The translations under genes and the position numbers were made by a program. From the NCBI GenBank assembly GCA_008638375.1, contig CM018052.1:14598450-14662449 (forward strand): 64,000 nt of DNA, in the 5' to 3' direction. Under the pieces are notes generated by a model, which saw nothing but the letters and a program-made list of their open reading frames with translations, had not been told where the DNA came from and searched no databases. This document shows positions 47,930-60,185 of the stretch, piece by piece (position 1 is the stretch's first letter; the number at the start of each line of letters is the position of its first letter). The DNA is from Nyssa sinensis (Eukaryota; Streptophyta; Magnoliopsida; Cornales; Nyssaceae).

Positions 47930-49606
47930 AGGTAATGTATAACTATATTGAATACATTGAAACCCCATCACACACCTTACAAATGATAAAATAAACTTGC
48001 ACAAACTTACGGCACTCGGTTCGGATGCCCAATTTGAAACTTATGCAAGTTTCAGCTCCAAAAAGGCCCATTTTGGGGTTTTGACAGACCAAAATGTCGG
48101 ATATCGGCCTAACTACACCAAAACACCATCACACACCTCAAAAATGATAAAATAAACTTGCACGAACTTACGACACTCGGTTCAGATGTCCGGTTTGAAA
48201 CTTATACAAGTTTCAGCTCCAAAAAGGCCCATTTTGGGGTTTTGACAGACCAAAATGCCAGATATTGGTCTAACTACATCGAAACCCCATTAAACACCTC
48301 AAAAATGATAAAATAAACTTGCATGAACTTACGGCACTCGGTTCGGATGCCCGGTTTGAAACTTATACAAGTTTCAGCTCCAAAAAGGCACATTTTGGGG
48401 TTTTGACAGACCAAAATGCCAGATTTCTACCCAAATACACCGAAACCCCATCACACACCTCAAAAATGATAAAATAAACTTGCACGAACTTACGGCACTC
48501 GGTTCGGATGCCCGGTTTGAAACTTATACAAGTTTCAGCTCTAAAAAGGCCCATTTTGGGGTTTTGACAGATCAAAATGCCGGATATCGACCTAACTACA
48601 CCAAAACCTCATCAAACACCTCAAAAATGATAAAATAAACTTGCACGAACTTATGGCACTTGGTTCGGATGCCTAGTCTGAATCTTATACAAGTTTCAGC
48701 TCCAAAAAGGCCCATTTTGGGGTTTTGACAGACTAAAATGCCGGATATCGGCCTAAATACACCGAAACCTCATAAAAAATCTCAAAAATGATAAAATAAA
48801 CTTTCACGAACTTACGGCACTCGGTTCGGATGCCCGGTTTGAAACTTATACAAGTTTCAGCTCCAAAAAGGCCCATTTTGGGGTTTTGACAGACCAAAAT
48901 GCCGGATATCGGCCTAACTACACTGAAACCTCATCACACACCTCAAAAATAATAAAATAAACTTGCACGAACTTACGGCACTCGGTTCGGATGCCCGGTT
49001 TGAAACTTATGCAAGTTTTAGCTTCAAAAAGGCCCATTTTGGGGTTTTGACAGACCAAAATGCCGGATATCGGCCTAAATACACCGAAACCCCATCACAT
49101 ACCTCAAAAATGATAAAATAAACTTTCACAAACTTACGGCACTCGGTTCGGATGCCCGGTTTGAAACTTATACAAGTTTCAACTCCAAAAAGGCCCATTT
49201 TGGGGTTTTGACAGACCAAAATGCCGGATATCGGCCTAAATACACCGAAACCCCATCATACACCTCAAAAATGATAAAACAAACTTGCACGAACTTACGA
49301 CACTCGGTTCGGATGCCCAGTTTGAAACTTATGTAAGTTTTAGCTCCAAAAAGGCCCATTTTGGGGTTTTGACAGACCAAAATGCCGGATATCGGCCTAA
49401 ATACACTGAAACCCCATCACACACCTCAAAAATGATAAAATAAACTTGCACGAACTTACAGCACTCGGTTCGGATGCTCGGTTTGAAACTTATGCAAGTT
49501 TCAGTTTCAAAAAGGCCCATTTTGGGGTTTTGACAGACCAAAATGCCGGATATCGGCCTAAATACACCAAAACCCCATCACACACCTCAAAAATGATAAA
49601 ATAAAA
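47930..49606. repeat. 161-bp tandem array, about 10.4 copies
   Basis: The phrase AATGATAAAATAAACTTGCA recurs at a spacing of about 161 bp from about 47980 to 49595. Each unit also holds GGCACTCGGTTCGGATGCCC, CAAGTTTCAGCTCC and GGCCCATTTTGGGGTTTTGA. Copies differ by scattered substitutions, with no strong gradient seen by eye. The minus-strand 70-codon ORFs spaced by 161 bp are products of this repetition. The unit length is in the range of plant satellite monomers. Confidence 0.92.
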
Positions 49607-50040
49607 TTATGCTACTTTATGGCGTTCTTACTATTGATGCATGCAAAAAAAAAACTATTCACATTCTATGTTCATATATATTTAATAATTGTTCTAATAT
49701 ATATCATTTGATCTTTATTTCAGATTGATCGGGATTATTGCCGCGCCGTCCTGATGTTTTGCATCGGAACTTGTTATTTTTATTTGTTTTTTTTTTTTTC
49801 TTTTTATGGACATCTGTAGTTACATTTTTGGAGACAATTTTTAATTTTTCTATTTATTGTTAAATTGTACTTTTACAAATGTACATTTTTGGAGACAATT
49901 GTTAATTTTTCTTTTTTAATATATTCATTTTAGAATGCTTGGATTTTATTGTATATCAGGATGGATGATTGATACAGGTTTAAACAGGAATGAAACAACA
50001 AAGAAAACAAAGCAAATATGGGTTTTTTTTTTTAAAAAAC
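49607..50040. other. CACTA interior after the tandem array
   Basis: AT-rich. A duplicated segment repeats TACATTTTTGGAGACAATT near 49822 and 49882. An acceptor-like TTATTTCAG at about 49723 is followed by ATTGATCGGGATTATTGCC, which could be another captured exon (IDRDYCRAVLMFCIGTCYF) that I cannot identify. Confidence 0.3.
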
Positions 50041-50133
50041 AACTATTAGCGACGCGCACTGAACGTCGCTAAAAATCATCATTAGCGACGTTCAGTGTGG
50101 GCATCGCTGAAAATTACTATTAGCGACGCACAC
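50041..50133. repeat. Right subterminal CACTA repeats, inner part
   Basis: Four GCGACG/CGTCGC words (for example TATTAGCGACGCGCACTG). They are continuous with the repeats at 60587-60890 once the Tekay-type element is removed; the last five bases, CACAC, are the left target duplication. Confidence 0.85.
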
Positions 50134-53074
50134 TGTCACGCCCCGAATTCTGACCGAACCCGAGGCGCGACTGACGAGACAGAAAATAAAATAAATAAAA
50201 GGACAAGGTAAATCAATCCACTAAACATGGGTCCATCCCCATCAATACATAAGATAACATGAATACATCGTTCATAGGTCATTCGGGCTTAAGCCCTTAC
50301 ATTACAAAACATAGGCCCCACGGACCAAAATATAACAAGTGTCTCCTCCTATCAAAGCATCACTGGGTCTCAAATAGCTGGAGGGTCCTCATCTGAAAAT
50401 GTTGCCCACGAATGGGTCAGCTCAACTGCTGGTATGATGAAGTGCTAATGCTAGAAATAAAGCTAAGGCGTGGCATGTGCAAAGTGTACATTTATCTCTA
50501 AATGTCATTCAAAGCATCGCAGTAATATATGAATGGTATGTATGACGCACCCATGCACAACTCTATGTCACACCCATGTTTCTCTTCCGGGTACTCCCCG
50601 ATGCAATGGCCGATTTTGGGTTTTTCACCACAGGATCTACACCCTCATAATGCAAAGCACCATGTGCTTACCCACGCTATGTTCTCAAGGAATTCATCAT
50701 ATGCCAATATGCCAATGCAATCTCAATGAACATGAATCCCAATAATATAACGTGCTCGGACAATAAGAAGTAAATCACTAATCAGTTTCATATACATGCA
50801 TATCTCATATGTTCGTACATCATGATTCATGTTCTTCACTTTATTAATTTGCAAGTAACACATAACATGTGAACAACCAATTCCAAATAAACAGGTAAAC
50901 ACATTACAGATAAACACATACAGCATTCCAGTCATTCACAAATATTCATAACTTAACTTCATTTCTAACACTAGCAAAACACCATACCTGATGGTCGGTC
51001 ACAACCCAAGCAAACTGCACTCGTAATGTAGTGAGAATGTGGAAGGATCAGACTGTCTTCTCCTTGCCTGTCGGTGTCCCTAAAAGCATAAATTTCAGCT
51101 CAGTCCATTGTTATTTGAATTTATGCTATTCATCAAATTTTATGTCTTTGATTTATAAGTTTCTATTCTGCTAAATTAAGCTCTACCATTGGTTCTAGAA
51201 TGTTTAAGAAAGTAAGTCTAGGTTCTCGTAGAACTCAATTCGGACACCGGGGTTTAAAAGGGCAAAACAGTCATTTTGCACTTTACACGTGTCCTTACAT
51301 TTCGTGATCTCTTTTCACAAATCGGACTCCACGGTTGAGTCCGGAATGTTCGTGATAATAAAATTTCACTATTTGTTTACCTAATTCGGAGTTCGTCTGA
51401 CAGTGTTTCAAGTTAGGGGCATTTTGGTAATTTTAAGGGTTACTACGGGTCTTTTATTTTTCGGGACCCCGTCTCGTAAAACGGACCTCACCATTGGTCT
51501 CGGAATGGTCGAGATAGTCAAAATACACTAATGACTTGTCCCATTTGGACTCCGGGATATTTTTGAATATTTAATTAATTAAATTAATTAAATTAAATAA
51601 TTAATTAATTAATTTTATTAATAATTTAATCAGGTGGGTCAAAGTGAAATTTCTAACAGTTGGGGGGTCAATTTGTAATTTCCGAAAGTTCAGGGTTAAG
51701 GTTCAAATTCCAAAAGGTCCAAATTAAAACTAGTTTAATTTGTTATTCTAATTCAGGTTAACCAAACAGGGGATAGGGCTAAAACTGGGATAGGATATCC
51801 CTGTCTCCAATTCGATTTTCCAATTTCAATTTCTCATCCCCGTTGCCAAACACCCCCATTCCCCTTTTTAATTTAAAACAGAATGCGACACGTGGCAGGG
51901 GCGGTCCACGCCCGCCCGAACCGGACCCGACCCGAACCCGGAACCCGACCCGGTGGCCTCCCTTCTTCCCCGTTTTTCCGATGAGTCTCCGGTAGGTTTC
52001 CGTTGCCATCTCCGGCGACGGCGACCGGAGTTCGGTCGATTTTTGCCCCTTTTTCTTTGCAGTTTCCTTTACATTTTCATGAGGATCTCGAATATGGTAT
52101 TCGTTTTTCACTTAGGCCATTATTTTCCCACGAATATAGCCAAACCCGTAGCTCCGGCCACCCTAAGCCCAGATTCCGGCGACTGGTTTTCCTCACTGTT
52201 TTTGACTCTTTTTAATCCCCTTTCTTTTCTAATCACCTCCTGCATTTTAAGTGAATCATTTCCTATCTTTTAAAATAAGTTTGAGGCTTAGGTTTCAAAG
52301 AAAATCAGATTATCCCCCCACCTGCAACTGACATTTTCTCACCCATTTACTGGTCATTTTTACTCGTTCCTTTTGCAAAATCTTTCTTACAGTTCACTCT
52401 ATAGGACCTTATAATTTATAGCTAATTTATCATGTCTCAAAACAAGTAGCATACATGGAATTCTAGAGAGAGAAAGTCACTAAATCTATCTGTATTTACC
52501 TCCACGATGGTGTCCTCCCTCTCCTGGATGCCTTAGTTTCCTTCCTGCTGCTTCCTTTCCTTTCTCCTCAGCCTTTCTTTCCTTTTCCCTTTCTTTTCTT
52601 CTCACCCGAGACACACCCTCATTTCTCTTCACTCTCTCTCTATATCTCTCTCTCTCTCTCTCTCTCTCTCCCCAAGACCAGCCTCTCTGCATCCTCTGGT
52701 AACCTTCTTACACACACCACCAACACACTGCCAGCTACTCCATGCCCTATTTAGTGTTCAACACTCAATCTCTACACACATTCTCATCCACACACTCACC
52801 CGTACACACACACACTCACTTGCACAAATCTGATTTGTATATATATATATATATGTATATATATGTATACATATATACACATAATTACACACACATGTTT
52901 TTAACACACACACCTTACACATATATATACATATAATTACACATAATCATACACACATTACACTCACACAATAATAATAATAATAATAATAATAATATTA
53001 ATAACAATAAAATAATTAATAATAACCATGAAAATTTATATATAAAAAAAAAAAAAAAATTTCGGGTTATTACA
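50134..53074 (-). repeat. 3' LTR (element orientation) of the Tekay-type element
   Basis: On the minus strand it begins TGTAATAACCCG and ends GGGGCGTGACA. It carries CT, TA/TG, CA and AAT microsatellites near its element 5' end (52640-53060). ORFs inside, such as 51779-52111, appear identically in the other LTR and show no known domain. Confidence 0.93.
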
Positions 53075-53090
53075 TCCTTCCCTCCTTACA
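53075..53090 (-). other. Polypurine tract of the Tekay-type element
   Basis: On the minus strand GTAAGGAGGGAAGGA lies directly before the 3' LTR start TGTAATAACCC. It is the expected second-strand primer. Confidence 0.75.
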
Positions 53091-53144
53091 AAAATTTCGT
53101 CCCGAAATTTAGAATAACATAGAACCAAAAGAAAATACATCACT

Positions 53145-53930
53145 GATCAAACAACTCAGGGTACCTAACTCGAACCTCGGCCTCACGCTCTCACGTAGCC
53201 TCCTCAACCCCATGGTGGTTCCAACGAACCTTGACCAAAGGGATGGTCCTGCCTCGCAAAACCTGGTCCCTCGAGTCCAATATCTCTACGGGTCTCTGGT
53301 CATAAAAAGTGTTGCCCCCTAGCTGAAGATCTACCCAATCTAATACGCGGGAGGGGTCAGGCTGGCACTTCCTCAGCATCGACACATGAATGACATCATG
53401 GACCCCTGATAGCTGTGGTGGTAAGGCTAGCTTATAAGCCACCTCACCAACTCCCCCAAGAATCTCAAAGGGACCTATAAATCGTGGCGATAGCTTCCCA
53501 TCGAGCCCAAATCTCCTCGAATGACAAGGGTCGTCGCCTCCTATCTGCATAACTCCTCTGGCGACTCTGGCTGGCAACAAGCGCTGCCTGATCACTTGTA
53601 TCTGTCTGTGGTCTCACGGACTACATCGGATCTTAAAATAATTGTCTCCTTTACTCCTGTCCAATACACCGGTGAACTGCTAGCTACGGTTGCAAGCAAA
53701 CTCTACTAGAGCAAGGTGATCCTTTCAGCTACCCCTGAAGTCCATAACGTAGTCTCTAAGCATGTCCTCTAGGATCTGAATGACACGCCCTGACTGACCA
53801 TCAGTCTGAGGATGAAGGGTAGTACTAACTTAGCTGAGCCTTTAAGGCTGTCTAGAAGCGCTGCCAAAACTGTGCAGTGAAACGTGGGTCCCTATCTAAG
53901 ACAATGGATAAGGAAATTCCATGCGGTTGT
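53145..53930 (-). pseudogene. Decayed Tekay integrase (catalytic core and C-terminus)
   Basis: On the minus strand the core remnant shows SIVLDRDPRFTAQFWQRF near 53900 with the second catalytic Asp region. It then shows QTDGQSGRVIQILEDM near 53800, where the catalytic Glu of DGQSE is replaced by Gly. After stops and a frameshift near 53520 the frame reads KLSPRFIGPFEILGG, VHDVIHVSMLRKCQPDPS and GRTIPLVKVRWNHHGVEEAT, the C-terminal region of Tekay/Del elements. A TGA where the family has Trp ends the frame at 53191, and family-like text continues beyond it (EREAEVRVRYPELF). Several independent lesions make it inactive. The N-terminal zinc domain is not seen. Confidence 0.8.
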
Positions 53931-55623
53931 ACTAGAAGATCGATGCAAAATGCATTACACATGTGGACGTGTAGCCTTACCTATGGATCACTCGCCTCTC
54001 CCTCAGCCAGGCGATGTGGAATGCATTACCTCCTCCCATTACCATCTCCCCCGTAGGCTTCGCCTCACCGGTAGGCATGCAGCGGTGTGCAGACATCTCC
54101 ACACTCCCTGCTATGGTCTGGTGCTAATCCCATCCGTAACGACTCACTCCACATGGCATAGTACATAATGAAATCCTCAAAAAAAAAACACATTGGCTTA
54201 TCAATGCCACTCCCTCTCAATTTCCATCCAAGTATCACGACTTATCTCATCAACTCAACACAATAATAAAAAAAAAAAAAAATAAAGGAAATTCTCACCG
54301 ATCACAAGGATACCCCAAGGTCTCTCACACATGCTATGTCATCTAACCCACCTCTAATTAACCCACGAAATCACCTAATGATTTTATCTCAATGGTATAA
54401 ATACGCATCATCTGTACCACAATGCAATCTATCACCCAGTATTTTCTAAGTACCCTAATTACCCTCAAGACATCAATAGTACAATCTAAAAGTAAAGCTA
54501 CCATCTCCCACCTTAGTCTATATATAACCAAGACTAAGTGTCGTGCACTAATAAGGACTAGCCTATTCACCTCATGTCCGCATATATCGATTGGGTATAC
54601 AAATGTAGACTGTGTGGTTTATGTACTCTAATCATGAAACTTAAATCAATATACCAAGGTTCAGAAGACAAAATATTAGTGACGCTCTCTACCAATTTCC
54701 CTTACGAACATATATCAATTTTCACACACATGTATCAACGCACACATACAAACACGTTTAAGCATTTTTCTATACATGCATTTATAACAACCAGTCTGAG
54801 TATATATAAAAAAAAAATGAAGTCATGATCAAAGCACCATAACAGTCACTAAACTAGCATGCTTATATAGAGTAAAAGTACAACATTCAATAGCTAATAC
54901 GTAGCTTACCACTTCAGCACCCAATATAAAACTTCATTTCAGGAATACACCTATACATAAAATAAGTACATAATCTGTTGTACAGGTAATTAGGCAAATT
55001 CCCAATCCCTACGGATATATTCAGGCTCATAGCCTATCTTATAGACAACAAACCTATAGTCTACTATTTAACCTTATCCGTTATACTGTACAAAGGCAAG
55101 CATTGAATCCCAGATCATCAACAATCAAGCACACTACACCTTGCACCATCTTACAAACTAAGTTGACAAGCACTCATCTACTCATGTAATCCAAACCAAT
55201 CCAATTTAACCTAAAGTCTAACCCCCCTTAACCCACAACAAAGTCAATCTAAGAAGGATCTACGGACACCCTATGAAACGAAGAAGATATCTCCCTTAGG
55301 AGTACACATTATCTCTCTTCCCCTATAGCAGTCTACACTCGCCCTAAGTGTGAAAAACCGATCTATCTCCAACATAATACTAATACTAGACGCTTCAAAT
55401 AAGATGAAGAATCCAAATAAGGCATGTGGTCAGCTACCTCTATCGAGTAATCTCTACAGATTCTTGTCAGCATCTTTCTACCCCTAACGTCATGGCAACA
55501 TAGTAAATATGAACGTATGAGATGCACTATGGTCTATCAACATGCCAGTCCATAAACTAAACACAAGGAAAAATGTACCTCAAGGCTCTGAAGGTCCAAA
55601 AAGGATAGATGACTCTAGGCTGA
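53931..55623 (-). other. Internal Tekay DNA without recognisable coding
   Basis: Protease, RT and RNase H would be expected here. I see none of their motifs on either strand, and the stretch is too short for them, so most of pol has been deleted or replaced. Short ORFs (53884-54168, 54358-54570, 54574-54828) look accidental. Confidence 0.5.
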
Positions 55624-56493
55624 CTACTGCATAACGCCACTCTGGGTGGTCTGGCCCTGCCTATCACTCCTCTCGCTGAGAGTCCTGGCACTCAATACTG
55701 TAGGTGCATGCTGAAAATACAGTGTCGGAGGTCCCTGACCCAATAGTGGCCGTGGAAGAGGCACTTGGGTACACTGCTGGTAATGTGGCTCCCCTAAGTC
55801 TTGGGAAATCGGCCTCTGAGGACAGTTGGCCCTGACATGGCCAGTCTGGTGGCATACAAAACAAAGTCGTGGAGTCCCCTGTCCTTGACCCTGTGCTGGT
55901 GATGAAAATGACTCCTGACTAGGCTCGATCCTCTGTCTCAGGCTGGGATCCCTCAAAGGACAAGTGGCCATCTTGTGGCCAGGCCGTCTACAACAAAAAC
56001 AAGTAATGGTCCCTTGGGATGCGGAGGTGGATATGGAAGAAACACCAGTCCTAAACCTCTTCGGTGGTCTCCCACCAGTGCGAGTCTGGGCGGGTATAGA
56101 TATCTGTGCAGAAGAAGCACGAGCTCGAAACCTCTTCAATGGCCTCTTACCAGTGTATATCGGGGTAGCCCTAGGGATCTGTGCTGGAGTCGCCCCGCTC
56201 TGGGTCTGGGGCTCTCTAACTCCTCTAAGCTCAGCCAACTCTGTCTCAGCCCTGACCGCTCTCGTCACTACCTCCTGTATAGTGTGAAGGCATTCCCGCA
56301 TAATGGTCGCTATGTCCCCAGAACCACTAGTCTGCCCTAGCTCCACTGGAGCAGGTGTAAAAGCGACGGCCTCCTCGGCTGTACCATCTGCAGAAGCAGC
56401 AGCTCGGGGCCAACTATGCCACGGTGGTGCAGTGGTCCTAGGCTCCTCGTGTCCAGGTGGTATAGGTCTGGGAGTAGCTTGTCTCGGTGGCAT
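55624..56493 (-). CDS. Gag-like protein with two CCHC zinc knuckles, capsid absent
   Basis: An open frame of 289 codons. The N-terminus is Pro/Arg-rich (MPPRQATPRPIPPGHEEP). A short helical stretch at about residues 57-95 (IATIMRECLHTIQEVVTRAV) follows. Then come two copies of a basic motif, GKRPLKRFRARAS and GGRPPKRFRTGVS. Two zinc knuckles of the form C-x2-C-x4-H-x4-C follow: CFCCRRPGHKMATC at about residue 159 and CFVCHQTGHVRANC at about 208. The usual capsid domain between N-terminus and knuckles is not recognisable, so this is a shortened gag with nucleocapsid features. The frame stayed open while integrase decayed. It could bind element RNA, but I cannot show that it is made. Confidence 0.75.
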   Translation of the reverse strand: MPPRQATPRPIPPGHEEPRTTAPPWHSWPRAAASADGTAEEAVAFTPAPVELGQTSGSGDIATIMRECLHTIQEVVTRAVRAETELAELRGVREPQTQSGATPAQIPRATPIYTGKRPLKRFRARASSAQISIPAQTRTGGRPPKRFRTGVSSISTSASQGTITCFCCRRPGHKMATCPLRDPSLRQRIEPSQESFSSPAQGQGQGTPRLCFVCHQTGHVRANCPQRPISQDLGEPHYQQCTQVPLPRPLLGQGPPTLYFQHAPTVLSARTLSERSDRQGQTTQSGVMQ

Positions 56494-57626
56494 GTCTACA
56501 AGTTCAAAGAAAGAGAAATTAATCCCCCATTTTTAGACACTTGTGTTAAAAGAACATTAAGTAGGTACCTGTCAACACTTCATCATTTTGAAGTAACAAC
56601 CACAATATATCATGACACACTTGCCTAATCAATACCTACATAACTAATGTCAATCACCACCACCCGTTGGTTATACTGAACAATTTACACCGGGTTCTAA
56701 CATAACCCTCTACTAAGAGGATTTTCATCCCAACAATGTAACACACGCATACTTAAACATTTGAACACTAGCAAGGTTTAACTCTCGGTGAATACCATCC
56801 AAACAATACATCTCTCCACAATCAGGGTTTAACACAAGAACATCTTTAAAAATCTAAAGAGAAATACTCTAAGTATCCATCTATATACAAAAGGGTTCCA
56901 CAAGTCCAAATCCTTATTATAGCATTTTAAGGTTTGATGTGTCTTTTATTATCCCTTACTTTTATAGCTAGGTGATAACCCTTCATGGATCACAGCTCCT
57001 TTCATTACTGGCTGATGGGGCGCCATCCATCAACCGTAACTCAAGACCTGAGACCAATCCAGTCTGTATAAATACCATAATCATAGTACTATAATCCATG
57101 AAATTTGGTTACTAACCTAGTACACTCATCCAAAACCCATAAACAACGGTCAACTAAGTAAACAACTAGGTTCACAACCTATCTCCTAAGTAACTAGGCA
57201 TAATGTCTATTGCGTAGATAACTAAGGGTACAACCTACACTTCAAATGACTAGGCACACCGTTTATCCCATAAAATATACAGCCTACTACGTAGACCTGA
57301 GTTTCTAACCTTAGTCATGTTCTTGTCAACGACTAGCATTTTAACAGGCGGTACATGTCACAGGTCATTATATATATATATACTTAACAATTTTCCCACA
57401 CTTTATATATGTCATGCTTCCCACTGCATTAAATCATATAATCATATGTCGTAACACAGTATCTAGTAGCATGTGATCACAACAATCATGCTTCAATACA
57501 CATATAATCACATACACACAAAATCCTATCGCATGCTACTAACAGTTCACTCTAAGTCTCATTTTCTTCCCTAGGGTCTCATGGTGTTAAACAACACCCC
57601 ACAGTCTCTAGGTATTCGAACCTATG
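56494..57626 (-). other. Leader of the Tekay-type element
   Basis: Non-coding between primer-binding site and gag start. It includes the block at 56965-56995 shared with 42178-42208 and a short TA repeat near 57369-57382. Confidence 0.55.
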
Positions 57627-57638
57627 CTCTGATACCAC
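57627..57638 (-). other. Primer-binding site (initiator tRNA-Met type)
   Basis: The plus strand reads CTCTGATACCA in GCTCTGATACCA; on the element strand this is TGGTATCAGAGC, a perfect match to the usual initiator tRNA-Met site. It lies 2 bp from the 5' LTR edge. Confidence 0.9.
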
Positions 57639-57640
57639 GT

Positions 57641-60151
57641 TGTCACGCCCCGAATTCTGACCGAACCCGAGGCGCGACTGACGAGACAGAAAATAAAATA
57701 AATAAAAGGACAAGGTAAATCAATCCACTAAACATGGGTCCATCCCCATCAATACATAAGATAACATGAATACATCGTTCATAGGTCATTCGGGCTTAAG
57801 CCCTTACATTACAAAACATAGGCCCCACGGACCAAAATATAACAAGTGTCTCCTCCTATCAAAGCATCACTGGGTCTCAAATAGCTGGAGGGTCCTCATC
57901 TGAAAATGTTGCCCACGAATGGGTCAGCTCAACTGCTGGTATGATGAAGTGCTAATGCTAGAAATAAAGCTAAGGCGTGGCATGTGCAAAGTGTACATTT
58001 ATCTCTAAATGTCATTCAAAGCATCGCAGTAATATATGAATGGTATGTATGACGCACCCATGCACAACTCTATGTCACACCCATGTTTCTCTTCCGGGTA
58101 CTCCCCGATGCAATGGCCGATTTTGGGTTTTTCACCACAGGATCTACACCCTCATAATGCAAAGCACCATGTGCTTACCCACGCTATGTTCTCAAGGAAT
58201 TCATCATATGCCAATATGCCAATGCAATCTCAATGAACATGAATCCCAATAATATAACGTGCTCGGACAATAAGAAGTAAATCACTAATCAGTTTCATAT
58301 ACATGCATATCTCATATGTTCGTACATCATGATTCATGTTCTTCACTTTATTAATTTGCAAGTAACACATAACATGTGAACAACCAATTCCAAATAAACA
58401 GGTAAACACATTACAGATAAACACATACAGCATTCCAGTCATTCACAAATATTCATAACTTAACTTCATTTCTAACACTAGCAAAACACCATACCTGATG
58501 GTCGGTCACAACCCAAGCAAACTGCACTCGTAATGTAGTGAGAATGTGGAAGGATCAGACTGTCTTCTCCTTGCCTGTCGGTGTCCCTAAAAGCATAAAT
58601 TTCAGCTCAGTCCATTGTTATTTGAATTTATGCTATTCATCAAATTTTATGTCTTTGATTTATAAGTTTCTATTCTGCTAAATTAAGCTCTACCATTGGT
58701 TCTAGAATGTTTAAGAAAGTAAGTCTAGGTTCTCGTAGAACTCAATTCGGACACCGGGGTTTAAAAGGGCAAAACAGTCATTTTGCACTTTACACGTGTC
58801 CTTACATTTCGTGATCTCTTTTCACAAATCGGACTCCACGGTTGAGTCCGGAATGTTCGTGATAATAAAATTTCACTATTTGTTTACCTAATTCGGAGTT
58901 CGTCTGACAGTGTTTCAAGTTAGGGGCATTTTGGTAATTTTAAGGGTTACTACGGGTCTTTTATTTTTCGGGACCCCGTCTCGTAAAACGGACCTCACCA
59001 TTGGTCTCGGAATGGTCGAGATAGTCAAAATACACTAATGACTTGTCCCATTTGGACTCCGGGATATTTTTGAATATTTAATTAATTAAATTAATTAAAT
59101 TAAATAATTAATTAATTAATATTTTATTAATAATTTAATCAGGTGGGTCAAAGTGAAATTTCTAACAGTTGGGGGGTCAATTTGTAATTTCCGAAAGTTC
59201 AGGGTTAAGGTTCAAATTCCAAAAGGTCCAAATTAAAACTAGTTTAATTTGTTATTCTAATTCAGGTTAACCAAACAGGGGATAGGGCTAAAACTGGGAT
59301 AGGATATCCCTGTCTCCAATTCGATTTTCCAATTTCAATTTCTCATCCCCGTTGCCAAACACCCCCATTCCCCTTTTTAATTTAAAACAGAATGCGACAC
59401 GTGGCAGGGGCGGTCCACGCCCGCCCGAACCGGACCCGACCCGAACCCGGAACCCGACCCGGTGGCCTCCCTTCTTCCCCGTTTTTCCGATGAGTCTCCG
59501 GTAGGTTTCCGTTGCCATCTCCGGCGACGGCGACCGGAGTTCGGTCGATTTTTGCCCCTTTTTCTTTGCAGTTTCCTTTACATTTTCATGAGGATCTCGA
59601 ATATGGTATTCGTTTTTCACTTAGGCCATTATTTTCCCACGAATATAGCCAAACCCGTAGCTCCGGCCACCCTAAGCCCAGATTCCGGCGACTGGTTTTC
59701 CTCACTGTTTTTGACTCTTTTTAATCCCCTTTCTTTTCTAATCACCTCCTGCATTTTAAGTGAATCATTTCCTATCTTTTAAAATAAGTTTGAGGCTTAG
59801 GTTTCAAAGAAAATCAGATTATCCCCCCACCTGCAACTGACATTTTCTCACCCATTTACTGGTCATTTTTACTCGTTCCTTTTGCAAAATCTTTCTTACA
59901 GTTCACTCTATAGGACCTTATAATTTATAGCTAATTTATCATGTCTCAAAACAAGTAGCATACATGGAATTCTAGAGAGAGAAAGTCACTAAATCTATCT
60001 GTATTTACCTCCACGATGGTGTCCTCCCTCTCCTGGATGCCTTAGTTTCCTTCCTGCTGCTTCCTTTCCTTTCTCCTCAGCCTTTCTTTCCTTTTCCCTT
60101 TCTTTTCTTCTCACCCGAGACACACCCTCATTTCTCTTCACTCTCTCTCTA

Positions 60152-60185
<34 letters not shown>

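Noticed and set aside
48363..49541. Series of 70-codon minus-strand ORFs spaced by 161 bp
   Set aside because: Each is the same frame of the tandem unit; no domain and no start context.
47930..49606. CRISPR-like array
   Set aside because: The whole 161-bp unit repeats, without short repeats and unique spacers, and the DNA is plant nuclear.
51779..52273. Overlapping ORFs of about 110 codons, repeated at 59288-59782
   Set aside because: They lie inside the two LTR copies, overlap on opposite strands and have no recognisable domain.
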